Source of the DNA: Chrysophaeum taylorii
Lineage: Eukaryota; Sar; Pelagophyceae; Pelagomonadales; Pelagomonadaceae
DNA length: 64,000 nt
Direction of reading: 5' to 3'
NCBI GenBank assembly: GCA_029834535.1
Contig: JAQMWT010000095.1
Coordinates: forward strand, 1-64,000
How positions within the stretch are numbered: position 1 is the first letter of the stretch; each line of letters starts with the position of its first letter. This document shows positions 28,725 to 38,237 of this stretch, in pieces. The position numbers and the translations under genes are program-made. Below the pieces are notes generated by a model. That model saw nothing but the letters and a program-made list of their open reading frames with translations, was not told the DNA's origin and did no database searches.

Positions 28725-29964
28725 GTTGGATGTCAACTCCGCTTTTATCCTAGCTCCCATTGACGAAGACATCTATGTCTGGCCACCCGAAGGTTATGCT
28801 CCTCGCCAACCCACTGATGGTTTCAAAATCATTTACACGCTCCGTCGCTCTTGGTATGGTTGCAAACAAGCTTGTCGTAATTGGTGGCTTTATTTGGCAC
28901 GCTTTCTCGGCAATGACTGTGGCTTCGTCCGCGGATCTGGTGACACTTGCAGTTACAAGCTCGTGCTTAATTCTACCGTTGTCCTACGTCTCGTTCTTGT
29001 CGTTGATGACCTTCTTGTGGCGCACCCTCGTCCTTGCCCTGGTCATTACCAAGCCTTCTTCCTCCGTTTCCGAACCTTCACTGATGTTAACGAGCCTGAT
29101 CTGACCACCTACGTTGGTCTCCGCATTACGCGTGATCGCGCACAACCAGACTCGACTCCCGCTCCCAAAGTTCTTCCTCTTTCTGCGGCTGATTGTCCTG
29201 CTCCTGGTTCTCCAGATCACATCTTCATGGCGCGCATCCCTTTTCGTCGTATTGTTGGCTGTGTCCTATTTATCTCCATCATGACTCGCCCTGATATCAC
29301 TTGGTCCATCACGACTCGCCCTGATATCACTTGGTCCGTCAATCAGTGTGCGCGTTTTCCCCACAATCCTGGTAAACCTCACTGGCACGCTTTATCTCAC
29401 ACTCTGCGTTATCTCAACGGTTCTCATGATCTTGCCCTTATTCTTGGTCGCGATTCTACCCTTCGTCTCTGTGGTTATTCCGACTCCAGCTGGGCCGACG
29501 ACCCTGATGACCGCCACTCCACAACTGGTTTTTGTTTTCTCCTTGCTGGCTCCATGATCGCCTACTGCTCCCGCTCGCAGTACTTACTTGCTCGCTCTTC
29601 ATTTGAAGCTGAATTGCTCGCTCTTTACGCCGCTACTGCTGAGCTCTCTTGGCTTCTCAAACTTTTTGATGACTTTGATCTCCCTCGTCACACGGTACCA
29701 ATGTCTGTCGATCATAGCACCACCGTCACCCAAGTCCGTCTCCAATGTCTCACACGGCGCACCCGCCATATTGACATTCGCTTTCACAGCACCGCCGAAT
29801 ATCATCGCAACCACATCATTGATCTCCAAGACATTACTCGTCATGACAACCTTAGCTATACTTTCACCCGCAGTACGGAAGCTCCTTCCTTCCTCCGGCT
29901 TCGTGCTCGTTACCTCACCTCGCGACTTCGCCCTGATCTCTCCTGTTTCTTTCTGCCACAATGA
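28660..29964 (+). CDS. pol: copia-A reverse transcriptase (C-terminal part) and RNase H
   Basis: 434 codons; sense begins about residue 15. It shows LHKLDVNSAFILAPIDEDIY, the polymerase box LVVDDLLV, and then RNase H with YSDSSWADDPDDRHSTTGF and the typical SSFEAELLALYAATAE and HIDIRFHSTAEY. It ends close to the 3' LTR, as usual for copia, where RT and RNase H lie after integrase. A 30-bp in-frame tandem duplication (ITTRPDITWS repeated, about 29,283-29,342) is an oddity. Confidence 0.85.
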   Translation: MSSLLSYKPLSGVAVHDWDLHKLDVNSAFILAPIDEDIYVWPPEGYAPRQPTDGFKIIYTLRRSWYGCKQACRNWWLYLARFLGNDCGFVRGSGDTCSYKLVLNSTVVLRLVLVVDDLLVAHPRPCPGHYQAFFLRFRTFTDVNEPDLTTYVGLRITRDRAQPDSTPAPKVLPLSAADCPAPGSPDHIFMARIPFRRIVGCVLFISIMTRPDITWSITTRPDITWSVNQCARFPHNPGKPHWHALSHTLRYLNGSHDLALILGRDSTLRLCGYSDSSWADDPDDRHSTTGFCFLLAGSMIAYCSRSQYLLARSSFEAELLALYAATAELSWLLKLFDDFDLPRHTVPMSVDHSTTVTQVRLQCLTRRTRHIDIRFHSTAEYHRNHIIDLQDITRHDNLSYTFTRSTEAPSFLRLRARYLTSRLRPDLSCFFLPQ

Positions 29965-30047
29965 CTCTATTGACGTCTTCCTCAAAGCTTCTCCTCTGTG
30001 AGGACCTCACTTACCCCTCTTTCCTTTTCTTTCTTTTCCAGCACCTG

Positions 30048-30181
30048 TGTGAGGAAGCTACGACACTTACCCCTGCACCACGTATCTAGTATCCCTACGT
30101 CACTCCCTTATCGCTAGAGTAACGCCCCATTCCAGTTGTCTTTGAATGTCGACTGCTAAGAGGGGGGTTCCAGTTGTCACA
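30048..30181 (+). repeat. copia-A 3' LTR carrying a 27-nt insertion
   Basis: 96-bp LTR interrupted at ttccagttgtc. Bases 30,141-30,167 (tttgaatgtcgactgctaag plus aggggggg-like end) are inserted, and ttccagttgtc is repeated on both sides (30,130-30,140 and 30,168-30,178). The inserted bases match a segment found inside the Helitron-like units (41,612-41,640, 42,857-42,885, 56,420-56,445). Confidence 0.85.
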
Positions 30182-30186
30182 TTACT

Positions 30187-31685
30187 ACTAAGTTTTCAGA
30201 TAATCGAGAAATATAGTCGTTGAAACGGAATGTAGCCCCATAAAACGGCCTTGAAACGGCCGTAAAACGCCAAAGCAAGTGTTCGACGCCGAACACCAAC
30301 TTCGCGGGGTGCAGGAGCGCGCTGCAGTGGTGCTCCATTACTGGACTTCGTCTCTATCGTTCTTAGGACGCCTCATCCGAAAGTCGAGCCAATCTCCAGT
30401 AAAGGAAAATGAAAAGCGGACCCCCCACGTGACGCGTCGTCACACGGCTTGTCAGGATGGCTGCGAAGCGCCGAAACGACCGAATCCGCGAGGCCGCGTC
30501 GCAAGTTTGCACGGCGGGGCACTGGGTTATTGATTAGGACTTCGCGGCCCCTGTCTCCGAGCACCTGAAAGAGTCCATCTCTCGCAGCGAGCTCAACATT
30601 GCATTGTACAACGCACCCTGTGCTTGATGTCAAGCCGTCGGTCGATCAGCCCGCGGCCGGTCCCGACATCGAGATGGCCTAGGCTCGGAGGCTCGCGACG
30701 ATGCGTAAGCTTGCTCCGATCCCAGGGCGCACAGGCCGTGCGGGCGCTGCCACAGAGATGCCCCGGCTGCACGCGAGGCTAGCATCAGATTCTCTGGCCT
30801 GTCCGTTGTGACGTCCTCAAACGTGCAGTCCACGTCCGTGATTGTTCCAATCCTAAACCCGAAGAATGTGGGTAAGTGTCTTTGCTCTACGCCACGTCAA
30901 AATTCTTGCATTCCACATCACCATTGACCATAATCATAAACCCTCTGGGAGAGAGAGGTTTATCTGAAATCAGAGTAGAAGTTCTCGGGATCTTGTTCAG
31001 TCGTTATTGGCAACGGCTAGCAGTTGCATAATTCAGAATTGTCAACGGCTAGCTTCTTACGGACAAAAAAATAAAATCGCGAAAGCGATTGGAGCGCCAA
31101 ACACACCGAAATTTTGTATTCGGACTAACAATACATACCGAAATTTTGTATTCGTACTAACATTTACGTCCGTTTCGGCGTCCGTCTTGAGTACTTTTCC
31201 GTATATGAGGACACTGGACACTAATCAATGGCCTCTTTGCCTCCTATTATTTATGTATGGGTATCAAACATATGCCTATTAGTAGTAAGGATTGAGCCGT
31301 TTTTTTTGCGATCACGCAAGCCTGAGAAAACACCCAAGAGGTCGACCCCGGGCGCCGCCGAGCCGGCGACACAGCCTCGACATCTGCACCCACACGTGGG
31401 AACAAGCCCGAGACCCGTAGGACTCTCTGCCGCCACAAGGTATCGCGTCAAAGTCGGGTCTTTCTGAGGCTAGTTTTAATTTTGAGCCACTTTGCACGAA
31501 AGTGGCCTTTTTTCGGGACGAGGCGGCCAAGCAGACGATGGAGACGGGTTGGGCGATATTCGAGGAATGTTAGGGCCACGAGAAGCCCCACCATCGAGCC
31601 CGGGTGGCCTTTGGGGCGTGTCTAGGGTGGTGACTAGGTGCTGGCGTGGGTCGGGGTAGAGAACAGTAACTTCTACTGTGTTACC
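30187..31685. other. No recognised gene; repeat debris
   Basis: About 1.5 kb beyond the copia-A insertion. Short ORFs here have no recognisable motifs. A direct repeat ccgaaattttgtattcg occurs at about 31,108 and 31,137. A Helitron-type 5' terminus ends at 31,291. Near 31,424-31,434 the minus strand reads tgtggcggcag, like the first bases of the Gypsy-2 LTR, so part of this stretch may be LTR-derived. Otherwise I see nothing. Confidence 0.5.
31240..31291 (-). mobile_element. Isolated Helitron-like 5' terminus
   Basis: On the minus strand the sequence TCCTTACTACTAATAGGCAT starts at 31,291 and is preceded by A. It differs by a few bases from the termini at 37,849, 41,570 and 42,830. The body to its left is AT-rich and does not match the other units. 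The matching 3' terminus was not found. Confidence 0.5.
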
Positions 31686-32243
31686 TATGGCGGCACAGAA
31701 AAACACTCCCGACCTCCAGGTGACAAAGGGGGTACTCACCGACTTGCCCTAGACCTCACTGAACGAGGCCAACACGGACTCGGGGTCGGTTATGCTCGCC
31801 ACACACCTTGCTCACGCTCGCCAAGCCTCTCAACTTGAGGATGGAGAGTCGATTTATGATAGCAAGACACGCCTCTCTCTCGAGAGAGGTATGGCGTCAC
31901 TAGGAAAGTAAGAAAAGGCGTTCCGTTGAACGGGTACGTATGGCAGCACAGAAAAACACGCCCGACCCCCAGGTGACAAAGGGGGTACTCACCGACTTGC
32001 CCTAGACCTCACTGAACGAGGCCAACACGGACTCGGGGTCGGTTATGCTCGCCACACACCTTGCTCACGCTCGCCAAGCCTCTCAACTTGAGGATAGAGA
32101 GTCGATTTATGATAGCAAGATACGCCTCTCTCTCGAGAGAGAGGTATGACGTCACTAGGAAAGCAAGAAAAGGCGTTCCGTTGAACGGGTATCAAGCCTT
32201 GAGAAGGGGAGGTAAGCCTTAGCGGTCAGGAGTTGCCGCCACA
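31686..32243 (-). repeat. Gypsy-2 LTR region with 253-bp tandem duplication
   Basis: On the minus strand the LTR starts TGTGGCGGCAACTCC at 32,243, just after tggggagtcc. That matches the purine tract and LTR start of Gypsy-1. Inside, a unit of about 253 bp is present twice (from 31,686 and from 31,939, both beginning tatggcNgcacagaaaaaca). Each unit contains a CT/GA palindrome; that at 32,125-32,144 is a perfect 20-bp palindrome. The outer LTR end was not located. Confidence 0.65.
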
Positions 32244-32278
32244 GGACTCCCCAGGACTGGTGAGAATACGAGCTGCCC

Positions 32279-33376
32279 TCAGCGAGTCTGGCGAGAAGCA
32301 CGAGCCTTGGCTGAGTGAGCGTCTCGGGAACGAATCTTCTTGTAGACACGTTCAACGACAGGTTCGGGGACGCGTCCACTACGCAAAGTGAACTTAGGAA
32401 TCAACACGTCGATCTCATGCGGAGCGAAGTCGGTGACACAAGGAGTGGTACTGTTGTTGACCTTGGACTTGTCGGTGAAACTGCGACCGTCCACGTCCTT
32501 GTATTCCGGCTTGAGCTTGCGAGTAGAGAGATGTGAGGTAGGCTTGTAATAAGAAACCTTGTCATGGGGACCGAGATCGGCATAAAAATGCAGAGCGACT
32601 CGATCATTCACAAAATCATAGGGCTCATAAACTTCAGCCACGTAAATCTTCTTTCGCCAATCGGACCGTTTGCTATCGGGGATCCGAAAGACACCGAACT
32701 TACCGTGCTTGAAATCATCCCGGAAGGTCTCCTTGGGTTTGGGCACGGCTCGATCGACCACTGGGGAAACCATCACAGGAGTGATCTGACTGACATGAAC
32801 ACAACGGCGTTCAGGAGGAGAATCAAGAGACTCAATCCTGTATGTGACCGGAGACAAGCTTTCCACAATAACGAATGGACCGCGCCATTCCGGTCGAAGC
32901 TTATTCTGAAGAAAATGGGTGTAGAGCAGAACATGTGATCCTTCTTCATACTCCACATCGACATGGTAAACATTGTAAGCGAGACGTTGTTTACGAAGAG
33001 CCTTTTTGCGAGCTTCATTCACCGTAGCGGTGTAGAATTTCAACCTCTCGCGAGTCTCTGCCACAACATCGGAGCGAGTTTTCGGCAGGCAGCGGACATC
33101 AATATCCATGATCGTGTAATCGGTTGGCAATAAAGGCTGCCGGTTGAGACGAAGCATGAAGGGTGAGATCGGAGTCCCCGGAATGAACTTACGATTGTAG
33201 CAAAAAGCAATGTACTCCGCGAACTCGGGCCAGTCCGTGATCTTGCGGTCTTGAAGACATGCACGGAGGAAAGCCTTGATAAAGCGGTTGACCCCTTCCG
33301 CAGAATTAGCCCGAGCATGATGCGGAATCGTGGTACTATACCGAACATTGAAGAGATGACAAAACTCTTCCATCAA
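32279..33376 (-). pseudogene. Gypsy-2 integrase C-terminal half and tail module
   Basis: 365 codons from MMEEFCHLFNVRYSTTIPHH, which is inside the integrase core, with the catalytic Glu in ANSAEGVNRF. EWRGPFVIVESLSPVTYRI is the GPF-type module. The tail RVALHFYADLGPHDKVSY and TPCVTDFAPHEIDVLIPKF match the Gypsy-1 tail closely. An in-frame stop right after TDNGI separates it from the preceding segment. Confidence 0.85.
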
Positions 33377-33494
33377 TTTGTTGACGAACTATATTCCGTT
33401 GTCGGTGCGAATCGTCTGAGATAGATAGCCTTTGAGTAATATATTCGCGACAAAAGACTCGAGGATTGACTCAGCAGTCTTATGGTGCAGTACG

Positions 33495-34835
33495 TCAAGA
33501 ATCCAGAAATGAGAAAAATGGATAAAAAATGATGATCGGATACGTCTCGGGACCGGCACTAGGCAAAGGTCCGAACAAATCCATACAAAGAACGGCGCAA
33601 TCACCATCATACACAGGTTGCTGAAGAAGACCTGCTCTCTTTGGTTCCGGCGTGCAAGCTTTCTTGCTCACTATGCAACCAGCAATATAAGCACCCACCT
33701 CATTAGACATGTGGGGCCACCAAAAACGTTCAAGTATCGACTGCACTGTACTTTGACGACCCATGTGACCACCATTGAGAGGTGTGTCATGGTACAATCG
33801 GATGATGCGCGTCCGTAAAGTCCGGGGTGCAACTATCATCGGGTGCAAGTCAGGTGCGGCACGGTAGAGGACTCCTTTCACCACTTGATAGCGATAATTG
33901 GCTCCGTACCGACGAAGAGAATGGCCTTGAGCCATGCGATAACGAATGTCCTCGCAAGTAGCATCAGTGATCTGCTCTTTGGCTATCTCTTCCAAAGTCA
34001 AATTATCCGGAATCTTGTCGATGTACTCTTGGTAATCATCGGCATCACGGAAAATACTAGGTTGGGTCTGCAGACGTTGCTTCTGACGTTGTCTCGTAGC
34101 GTGAGACGTGACCAATTGCATCGGATCGTCGCGACCATCTTCTTCTTCCTCCGCAGGCAACTCAGACGTAACAAACGACAGAGTGACATGGCACCCAGGT
34201 GAAGGTACTCCTTCATCATCGACTGGGCGAAGAAGTTCTTGGCACACTAGATACGCGTGGTTCAAGGGTTCACCAAACTCATCCGTCTCGATGACATGAT
34301 CTATAGGATTGCGAGAGAGACAGTCAGGGATACTCATTCCCGGCGACTTTCCTGGTTTGTAACCCAATTCAGGATCGAAATTGGCGAGCCGCATCGCCCA
34401 TCGAGCCAACTGCCCAGACGAGTGCTTCGCCTTTCGTAAAAACGCCAAGTTGCGATGATCCGTCTCAAGGATCGACTTGTGACCTTCGATATAAGAGCGG
34501 AAATGCTTAAGAGAAAGAATAACTGCCAGTAGCTCTAGCCGGCGAGGCTCATAGTTCCGCATCTCTTTCGGCACGGCTCGGCCCCAATACTCAACTACTC
34601 GTTCCTCTCGTGTCACCTTGCCGGTTTCGTCCGTGACTTCCACGAGCTGAAAAAGATACGCGCCCAGACCATCCTTGGAAGCATCCAAGCGGATCTGAAA
34701 AGGAAGATCGTAGTCAGGATGATAAACTCCGCGAGAGTCCACAAAAGCTTCGATGATCGTGTCCCATGCCTTTTGGCACTCAGGCGTCCACTCAAACTTA
34801 ACGTCTTCAAGACACAGTCGCCTCAGCGGCTCCAC
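33495..34835 (-). pseudogene. Gypsy-2 RNase H, zinc region and start of integrase
   Basis: 446 codons. RNase H: FQIRLDASKDGLGAYLFQ, RRLELLAVILSLKHF, ETDHRNLAFL. The zinc region has HDTPLNGGHMGR but ends GCIVSKKAC, where Gypsy-1 has CLVCQ, so the second Cys of the pair is lost. The integrase first Asp (MDLFGPLPSAG) is present. The frame then breaks near 33,530. A stop (TAG) in place of the Lys of Gypsy-1 RYIKDYSKI lies just upstream at about 34,850. Confidence 0.85.
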
Positions 34836-34850
34836 AATCTTCGAATAATC

Positions 34851-35903
34851 CTACACATATCGGCCGTAATAGTTGCTCATGCCGATGAAAGATCGAATCT
34901 GGGTCTTCGGGGACGTGTTCGGCAACGTACCGGGAATCGGCATCTGCTGCAACGCTTCTAACGTCTTGGGATTCGGCTTCAAGCCTTCCGGAGTCGAAAT
35001 GTGTCCCAGAAACTCGATTTCATCTTCGAGGAGGTGGAACTTCGAAGTTCGTCCACTATATTCTCGCTGCGCTAAATGGCACAGGACTTCAATCAAGACT
35101 TGTAAATGACGGTGGAGTTCATCCGATCCCATCATAATATCGTCGACAAACGCGACCAAGTCCCTATACATCCATGTGGACAAATCGCTAGCCATCTGCT
35201 TACAGAAGAGAGCTCCTGCTGTTTTCACTCCCAGAGGCAAGCGTAAGAAACTATGGGCTCCAAGTGGACTAACCATCGTAACGGCGTCCTGAGCGGCGGC
35301 GTCCAAACGTAGGTTATGATAACCCCATCGAACATCAATGCACGTCCGCCAACGGCGCATGGCAAGAAAAGCCAAAGCATCATCTTGACGAATATTCGGC
35401 CAACTGTCATTGACCAGTTGATCATTGAGCTGACGCAAGTCAACTGCAGCACGAAAAGCATTCGACGTCCCGGCCTCTGCTCCCTTCTTAGGCAGCATCA
35501 GTACAGGGAATCCCCACGGAGAGTTCGCCGGTCGGATGACTCCATCGCGACACCACTCAGTGATCTGCTTTCTGAGACACTCGAGCTTTGCTGGCGTCAA
35601 CCTATAAGGCGCCATCTTGATCGGCCGTGGGTTTGCGTCTTTAAATCGTAGAGAAGCCGGTGGCGAGTCCACGGGTCTCATAATCGGATCAAAAAAAGCC
35701 CACGCGTATTGCACGCAGTGGCTCAACATTATCTTCGCATCCTCATCCAGATGCGGGTTGTCGGGAATTCCCAGTTCTCGAACAACCTTCTCGACTTCTT
35801 CCTTCGTCGGAGTTGCGACTTTCATCGCCTCATTGTCATTGACGTGCTCTCCGGAGTCTGCGGTAACGGTGCACCGTCCGCGTCGCGCGGCGCATCCTTC
35901 CAT
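34851..35903 (-). CDS. pol: Gypsy-2 reverse transcriptase domain
   Basis: 350 codons. It begins before PTKEEVEKVVRELGIPDNPH, in one frame, unlike Gypsy-1 where a base is missing here. RT signatures include VIRPANSPWGFPVLMLPKKG, AAVDLRQLNDQL and LPLGVKTAGALF, and the polymerase box is FVDD (YRDLVAFVDDIMMG). It ends at the nonsense codon after YYGRYV. Similarity to Gypsy-1 is clear but not close, so it is a separate family of the same lineage. Confidence 0.9.
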   Translation of the reverse strand: MEGCAARRGRCTVTADSGEHVNDNEAMKVATPTKEEVEKVVRELGIPDNPHLDEDAKIMLSHCVQYAWAFFDPIMRPVDSPPASLRFKDANPRPIKMAPYRLTPAKLECLRKQITEWCRDGVIRPANSPWGFPVLMLPKKGAEAGTSNAFRAAVDLRQLNDQLVNDSWPNIRQDDALAFLAMRRWRTCIDVRWGYHNLRLDAAAQDAVTMVSPLGAHSFLRLPLGVKTAGALFCKQMASDLSTWMYRDLVAFVDDIMMGSDELHRHLQVLIEVLCHLAQREYSGRTSKFHLLEDEIEFLGHISTPEGLKPNPKTLEALQQMPIPGTLPNTSPKTQIRSFIGMSNYYGRYV

Positions 35904-36196
35904 GGCACATCGAACTTTTCTTCATATTTGAACCTCGTCTCGGGGTGGCTCTTATTGGTCTTTTCACCTTTGACGCGCACATTCGGTTCGCTCCTTACTT
36001 TCGGCTCCTGTTCAGGTTCAGGATCCGGCGGAACGTCCACTTTTGATTGTCGGGGGGGGGCAGCAGAAGAAGCATGAGCCGTCCCCGGCGCATCTGTTGG
36101 AAGCGGAAGCACAGGTACTTCTGGCGGTGTCCATTTAGTGTGATCCTGGAGATCATCTTCTGACACCCGCTTAACGACACGAGTACGCGCATTCAA
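35822..36196 (-). pseudogene. Gypsy-2 linker between methyltransferase and RT
   Basis: 124 codons. It starts in the region after the methyltransferase (SEDDLQDHTKWTPPEVP, matching RDLQDKAKWQPPDLP of Gypsy-1) and goes through a Pro/Lys-rich spacer. It ends FKYEEKFDVPWKDAPRDADG, the conserved pre-RT motif. It shows that the methyltransferase and RT were encoded as one chain in this family. A poly-G run (36,052-36,060) lies inside it. Confidence 0.75.
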
Positions 36197-36764
36197 CAGC
36201 GGAACCTGTACGTGACGAAGGGCGGTGTCGGCAATTCACAAATACTGCTCAGAGGATCGATCTGTCGGGCTCAACGCGGTCGGCAGGACGTCGCCACTTT
36301 GGCGGAAACCTCTGGTCACGGAGTTGTGCAGATCGACTGATAAAATCGCAAGAGTGCCCGGAGGGACGACTGACGCTAAGTGCTTGAACGAATCTGTCTT
36401 AGACAGGCCAGCCCAATCATGCTCCAGCGGCATCGTGAGCAACTCTGCCGTCATCTTGAGAGTCAAAGGCCGAGTGTCCGAGCGGTGCGGTCCCAAGCGA
36501 AGAGGAACTCGCGTAACGGTGTAAGCCGCATCTGTTGCGTCTCGGGACGAGCCTATATTATTCAGCTGGAGCAGGTGGCATTCATCTGCGTAATCTAATG
36601 CTGCAGCGAATTTCTGTTGCATGTTCGCACATGTCTTCGGAGCCTCTTGCAGGTGCAGTGGGTGACTGGAGACCAACAACCGCACGCGAGAGCTCATCAA
36701 AGTGGGCGTGATATCATGAAATTGACGACGTATACACAAGGGTGTAAGTGCGCTATATAAGAGA
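36196..36764 (-). pseudogene. Gypsy-2 methyltransferase, C-terminal part
   Basis: The frame 36,236-36,787 contains LMSSRVRLLVSSHPL (motif VIII type), DAAYTVTRVPLRLGPHRSDT (matching PIYTITRNGVRTGPTPSDT of Gypsy-1), TRPLTLKMTAELLTMP, and HLASVVPPGTLAILSVDLH at the C-terminus. This is the target-recognition and motif IX/X end of a C5 methyltransferase-like domain. The first codons of the open frame (36,765-36,787) are Helitron sequence. A 1-nt shift lies near 36,713. Confidence 0.8.
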
Positions 36765-37109
36765 CAAGTGCAGGCCAGTAAGTCCACCTAGTCCCAATCT
36801 CTAACCCCAGTAAGTTCACCTGGTCCCAGTAAGTTCACCTAGTCCCAATCTCTAACCCCCGTAAGTTCGGCGTAAGCCCACTCGTGCTCACATCCACTCA
36901 CCCCTCTCCTTTGAACTCGTCCCTCTCACCCTCGCCAATCTAAGCTGCTTTGATCCGCACACGCCGCTAACCTTTGAGTTTACTCTAAAATACCCGCTAA
37001 GTTCACTTGGTCTCAGTAAGTTCGCCTGGTCACTAATTTCATCTAGTCCCAATCTCTAACCTCCGTAAGTTCACCTGGTTCCAGTAAGTTCACGTGGTCC
37101 CAGTAAGCT

Positions 37110-37705
37110 CACCTACAGAGCGCGTGTAGACGCCGGGAGGGGGCTTATCGGTATTGCGCAGCACGTGTGGGGTAGGGTGGAGTCGTCGACTCAGAAGAGC
37201 ATATTCTCGGGGTTGCCGATCGACAGAGAGCCACGTAGAGCTGGACGTGACAGAAGACGGGCTTGTGGGCAAGAGGACGCGGACCTCGCGGGGTGTCTGG
37301 TCCTAGCTCTTGTTGATCGTTTGGCGTCGGCGGGCCTTAAGGGATCCAGGTTGGAGGAGCCTCGGTGACACGACACGATCGATCATGTACCTGGTGCCGT
37401 TGCAGTGGCCGTGCGACGGGTCGAGGTTGCGAAGACTTTAAGCTCGCGATCAAAGTCAGCATGCCGTTGGTTGTCAGGGAGTTCAAAACTAGACTGTAAA
37501 GAGCGAGGCGTCGTCTTCCGACCCAACCTAGTCGGCCGAAAAGAACTCCGACGCCTCGTCTCCGGGAAAAAAAGGCCGCGGTCATGCGCGCGTTGTCAGC
37601 ATCGACAACATCGTTTCGACGGGGCGTGAGAATGGCGCGCTGAAAGAGCCGCCGCGGGTCGTGGAAATAGTCTGCGAGGTCGCCGTAGACGGGTTGGAGG
37701 ATCAA
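37110..37705 (-). pseudogene. Pif1-type Helitron helicase remnant in H1
   Basis: ORF 37,337-37,705 reads MILQPVYGDLADYFHDPRRLFQRAILTPRRNDVVDADN in fragments; AILTPRRNDVVDADN matches the Helitron helicase segment before its C-terminal motifs. Further on, broken frames encode CNGTR and, near 37,190-37,330, the antisense of the INKSQGQT...QLYVAL region. Frames are broken by indels. Only the C-terminal third of the helicase is present; no Rep (HUH) domain was found. Confidence 0.75.
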
Positions 37706-37748
37706 TGTGTGGCTCGCGGGCCTACATGATCCTTACCCTAAATCGGGG

Positions 37749-37826
<78 letters not shown>
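37749..37826. repeat. (GACA)n microsatellite inside H1
   Basis: About 19 perfect tetranucleotide units. The other units have tgtttgtttgtttgtctg at the same place near the 5' terminus. The array is therefore a local expansion of that TGTC/TGTT-rich segment. Confidence 0.95.
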
Positions 37827-37828
<2 letters not shown>

Positions 37829-37849
37829 TCTGTCGATTAGTAGTTAGGA

Positions 37850-38237
37850 TAATGGGCGCCTCCTGTTCAATCAGCCACATCATGAAGCCAGCCATTTTGC
37901 ACAGCTTCATCGTCCGATTAGTGGCCGTAACTCCCCTGCCAACATCTCTGGACGTCAAGTTGCAGAGTGCTGAATGGACGCAGGGTGGAGACGCGATACA
38001 CACTGACGATGACCATTCCGCTTCAGGCAAATAAGCCTTGATCAATCGGAGGGTCGTGTCATATCGTCCGCATAGCGTGTGCTGGACCACAGGTATCTTC
38101 GGAAAATTCTTCTGATGAATCTTGTGGGCAGCTGTTGAAGAGTCAAGAGCAAGGGCGACTCGAAACGACGTCCCGCACAACTCATTCGCTCGTTGCAGCC
38201 CTAAAGTACTGCCCCCGGCGCCGCTAAATAGCATCAC
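37850..38237 (-). pseudogene. Gypsy-2 methyltransferase, N-terminal part
   Basis: ORF 37,722-38,237 starts MMLFSGAGGSTLGLQ, a textbook motif I for C5 methyltransferases (F-S-G-A-G-G). VALALDSSTAAHKIHQKNFP matches motif II. CIASPPCVHSALCNLTSRD is motif IV, with the catalytic Cys codon at 37,980-37,982. The sense ends at MMWLIEQEAPI (motif VI region), where H1 is inserted; the rest of the frame is Helitron. It aligns with residues 385-512 of the Gypsy-1 ORF. Confidence 0.88.

Larger units (their letters stand above)
24998..30181 (+). mobile_element. copia-A, complete insertion with 96-bp LTRs
   Basis: The element is bounded by direct LTRs (24,998-25,093 and 30,048-30,181; the second is enlarged by a 38-bp insertion). 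It is flanked by the 5-bp direct repeat ttact (24,993-24,997 and 30,182-30,186), as Ty1/copia integrases produce. The order inside is gag-like region, TTAG-tailed insertion, minisatellite, an unrecognised middle region, then reverse transcriptase and RNase H of copia type. Protease and integrase could not be recognised. Several frameshifts make this copy non-autonomous as given. Confidence 0.88.
36765..37849 (-). mobile_element. Helitron-like element H1, inserted in the Gypsy-2 methyltransferase
   Basis: 1,085 bp. On the minus strand it begins TCCTAACTACTAATCGACAG (37,849) and ends ...GGCCTGCACTTG (36,765). The host bases are A before and T after, with no target duplication. Removing it rejoins the methyltransferase reading EQEAPI with ISYI. 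Insertion between A and T with a TC start is Helitron behaviour; the CTTG end departs from the usual CTRR. The interior carries a (gaca)n run, a Pif1-type helicase remnant (37,110-37,700) and a 3' region (36,765-37,110) made of repeated gtgaacttactgg-like units. Confidence 0.8.

Noticed and set aside
30279-31739. Short ORFs in 30.2-31.7 kb
   Set aside because: None exceeds about 90 codons with any motif; composition is that of non-coding sequence.
36765-37110. Repeated aggtgaacttactggg units as a CRISPR array
   Set aside because: Units are contiguous or irregularly spaced and degenerate, lie in a transposon 3' end, and no cas-type gene is present.
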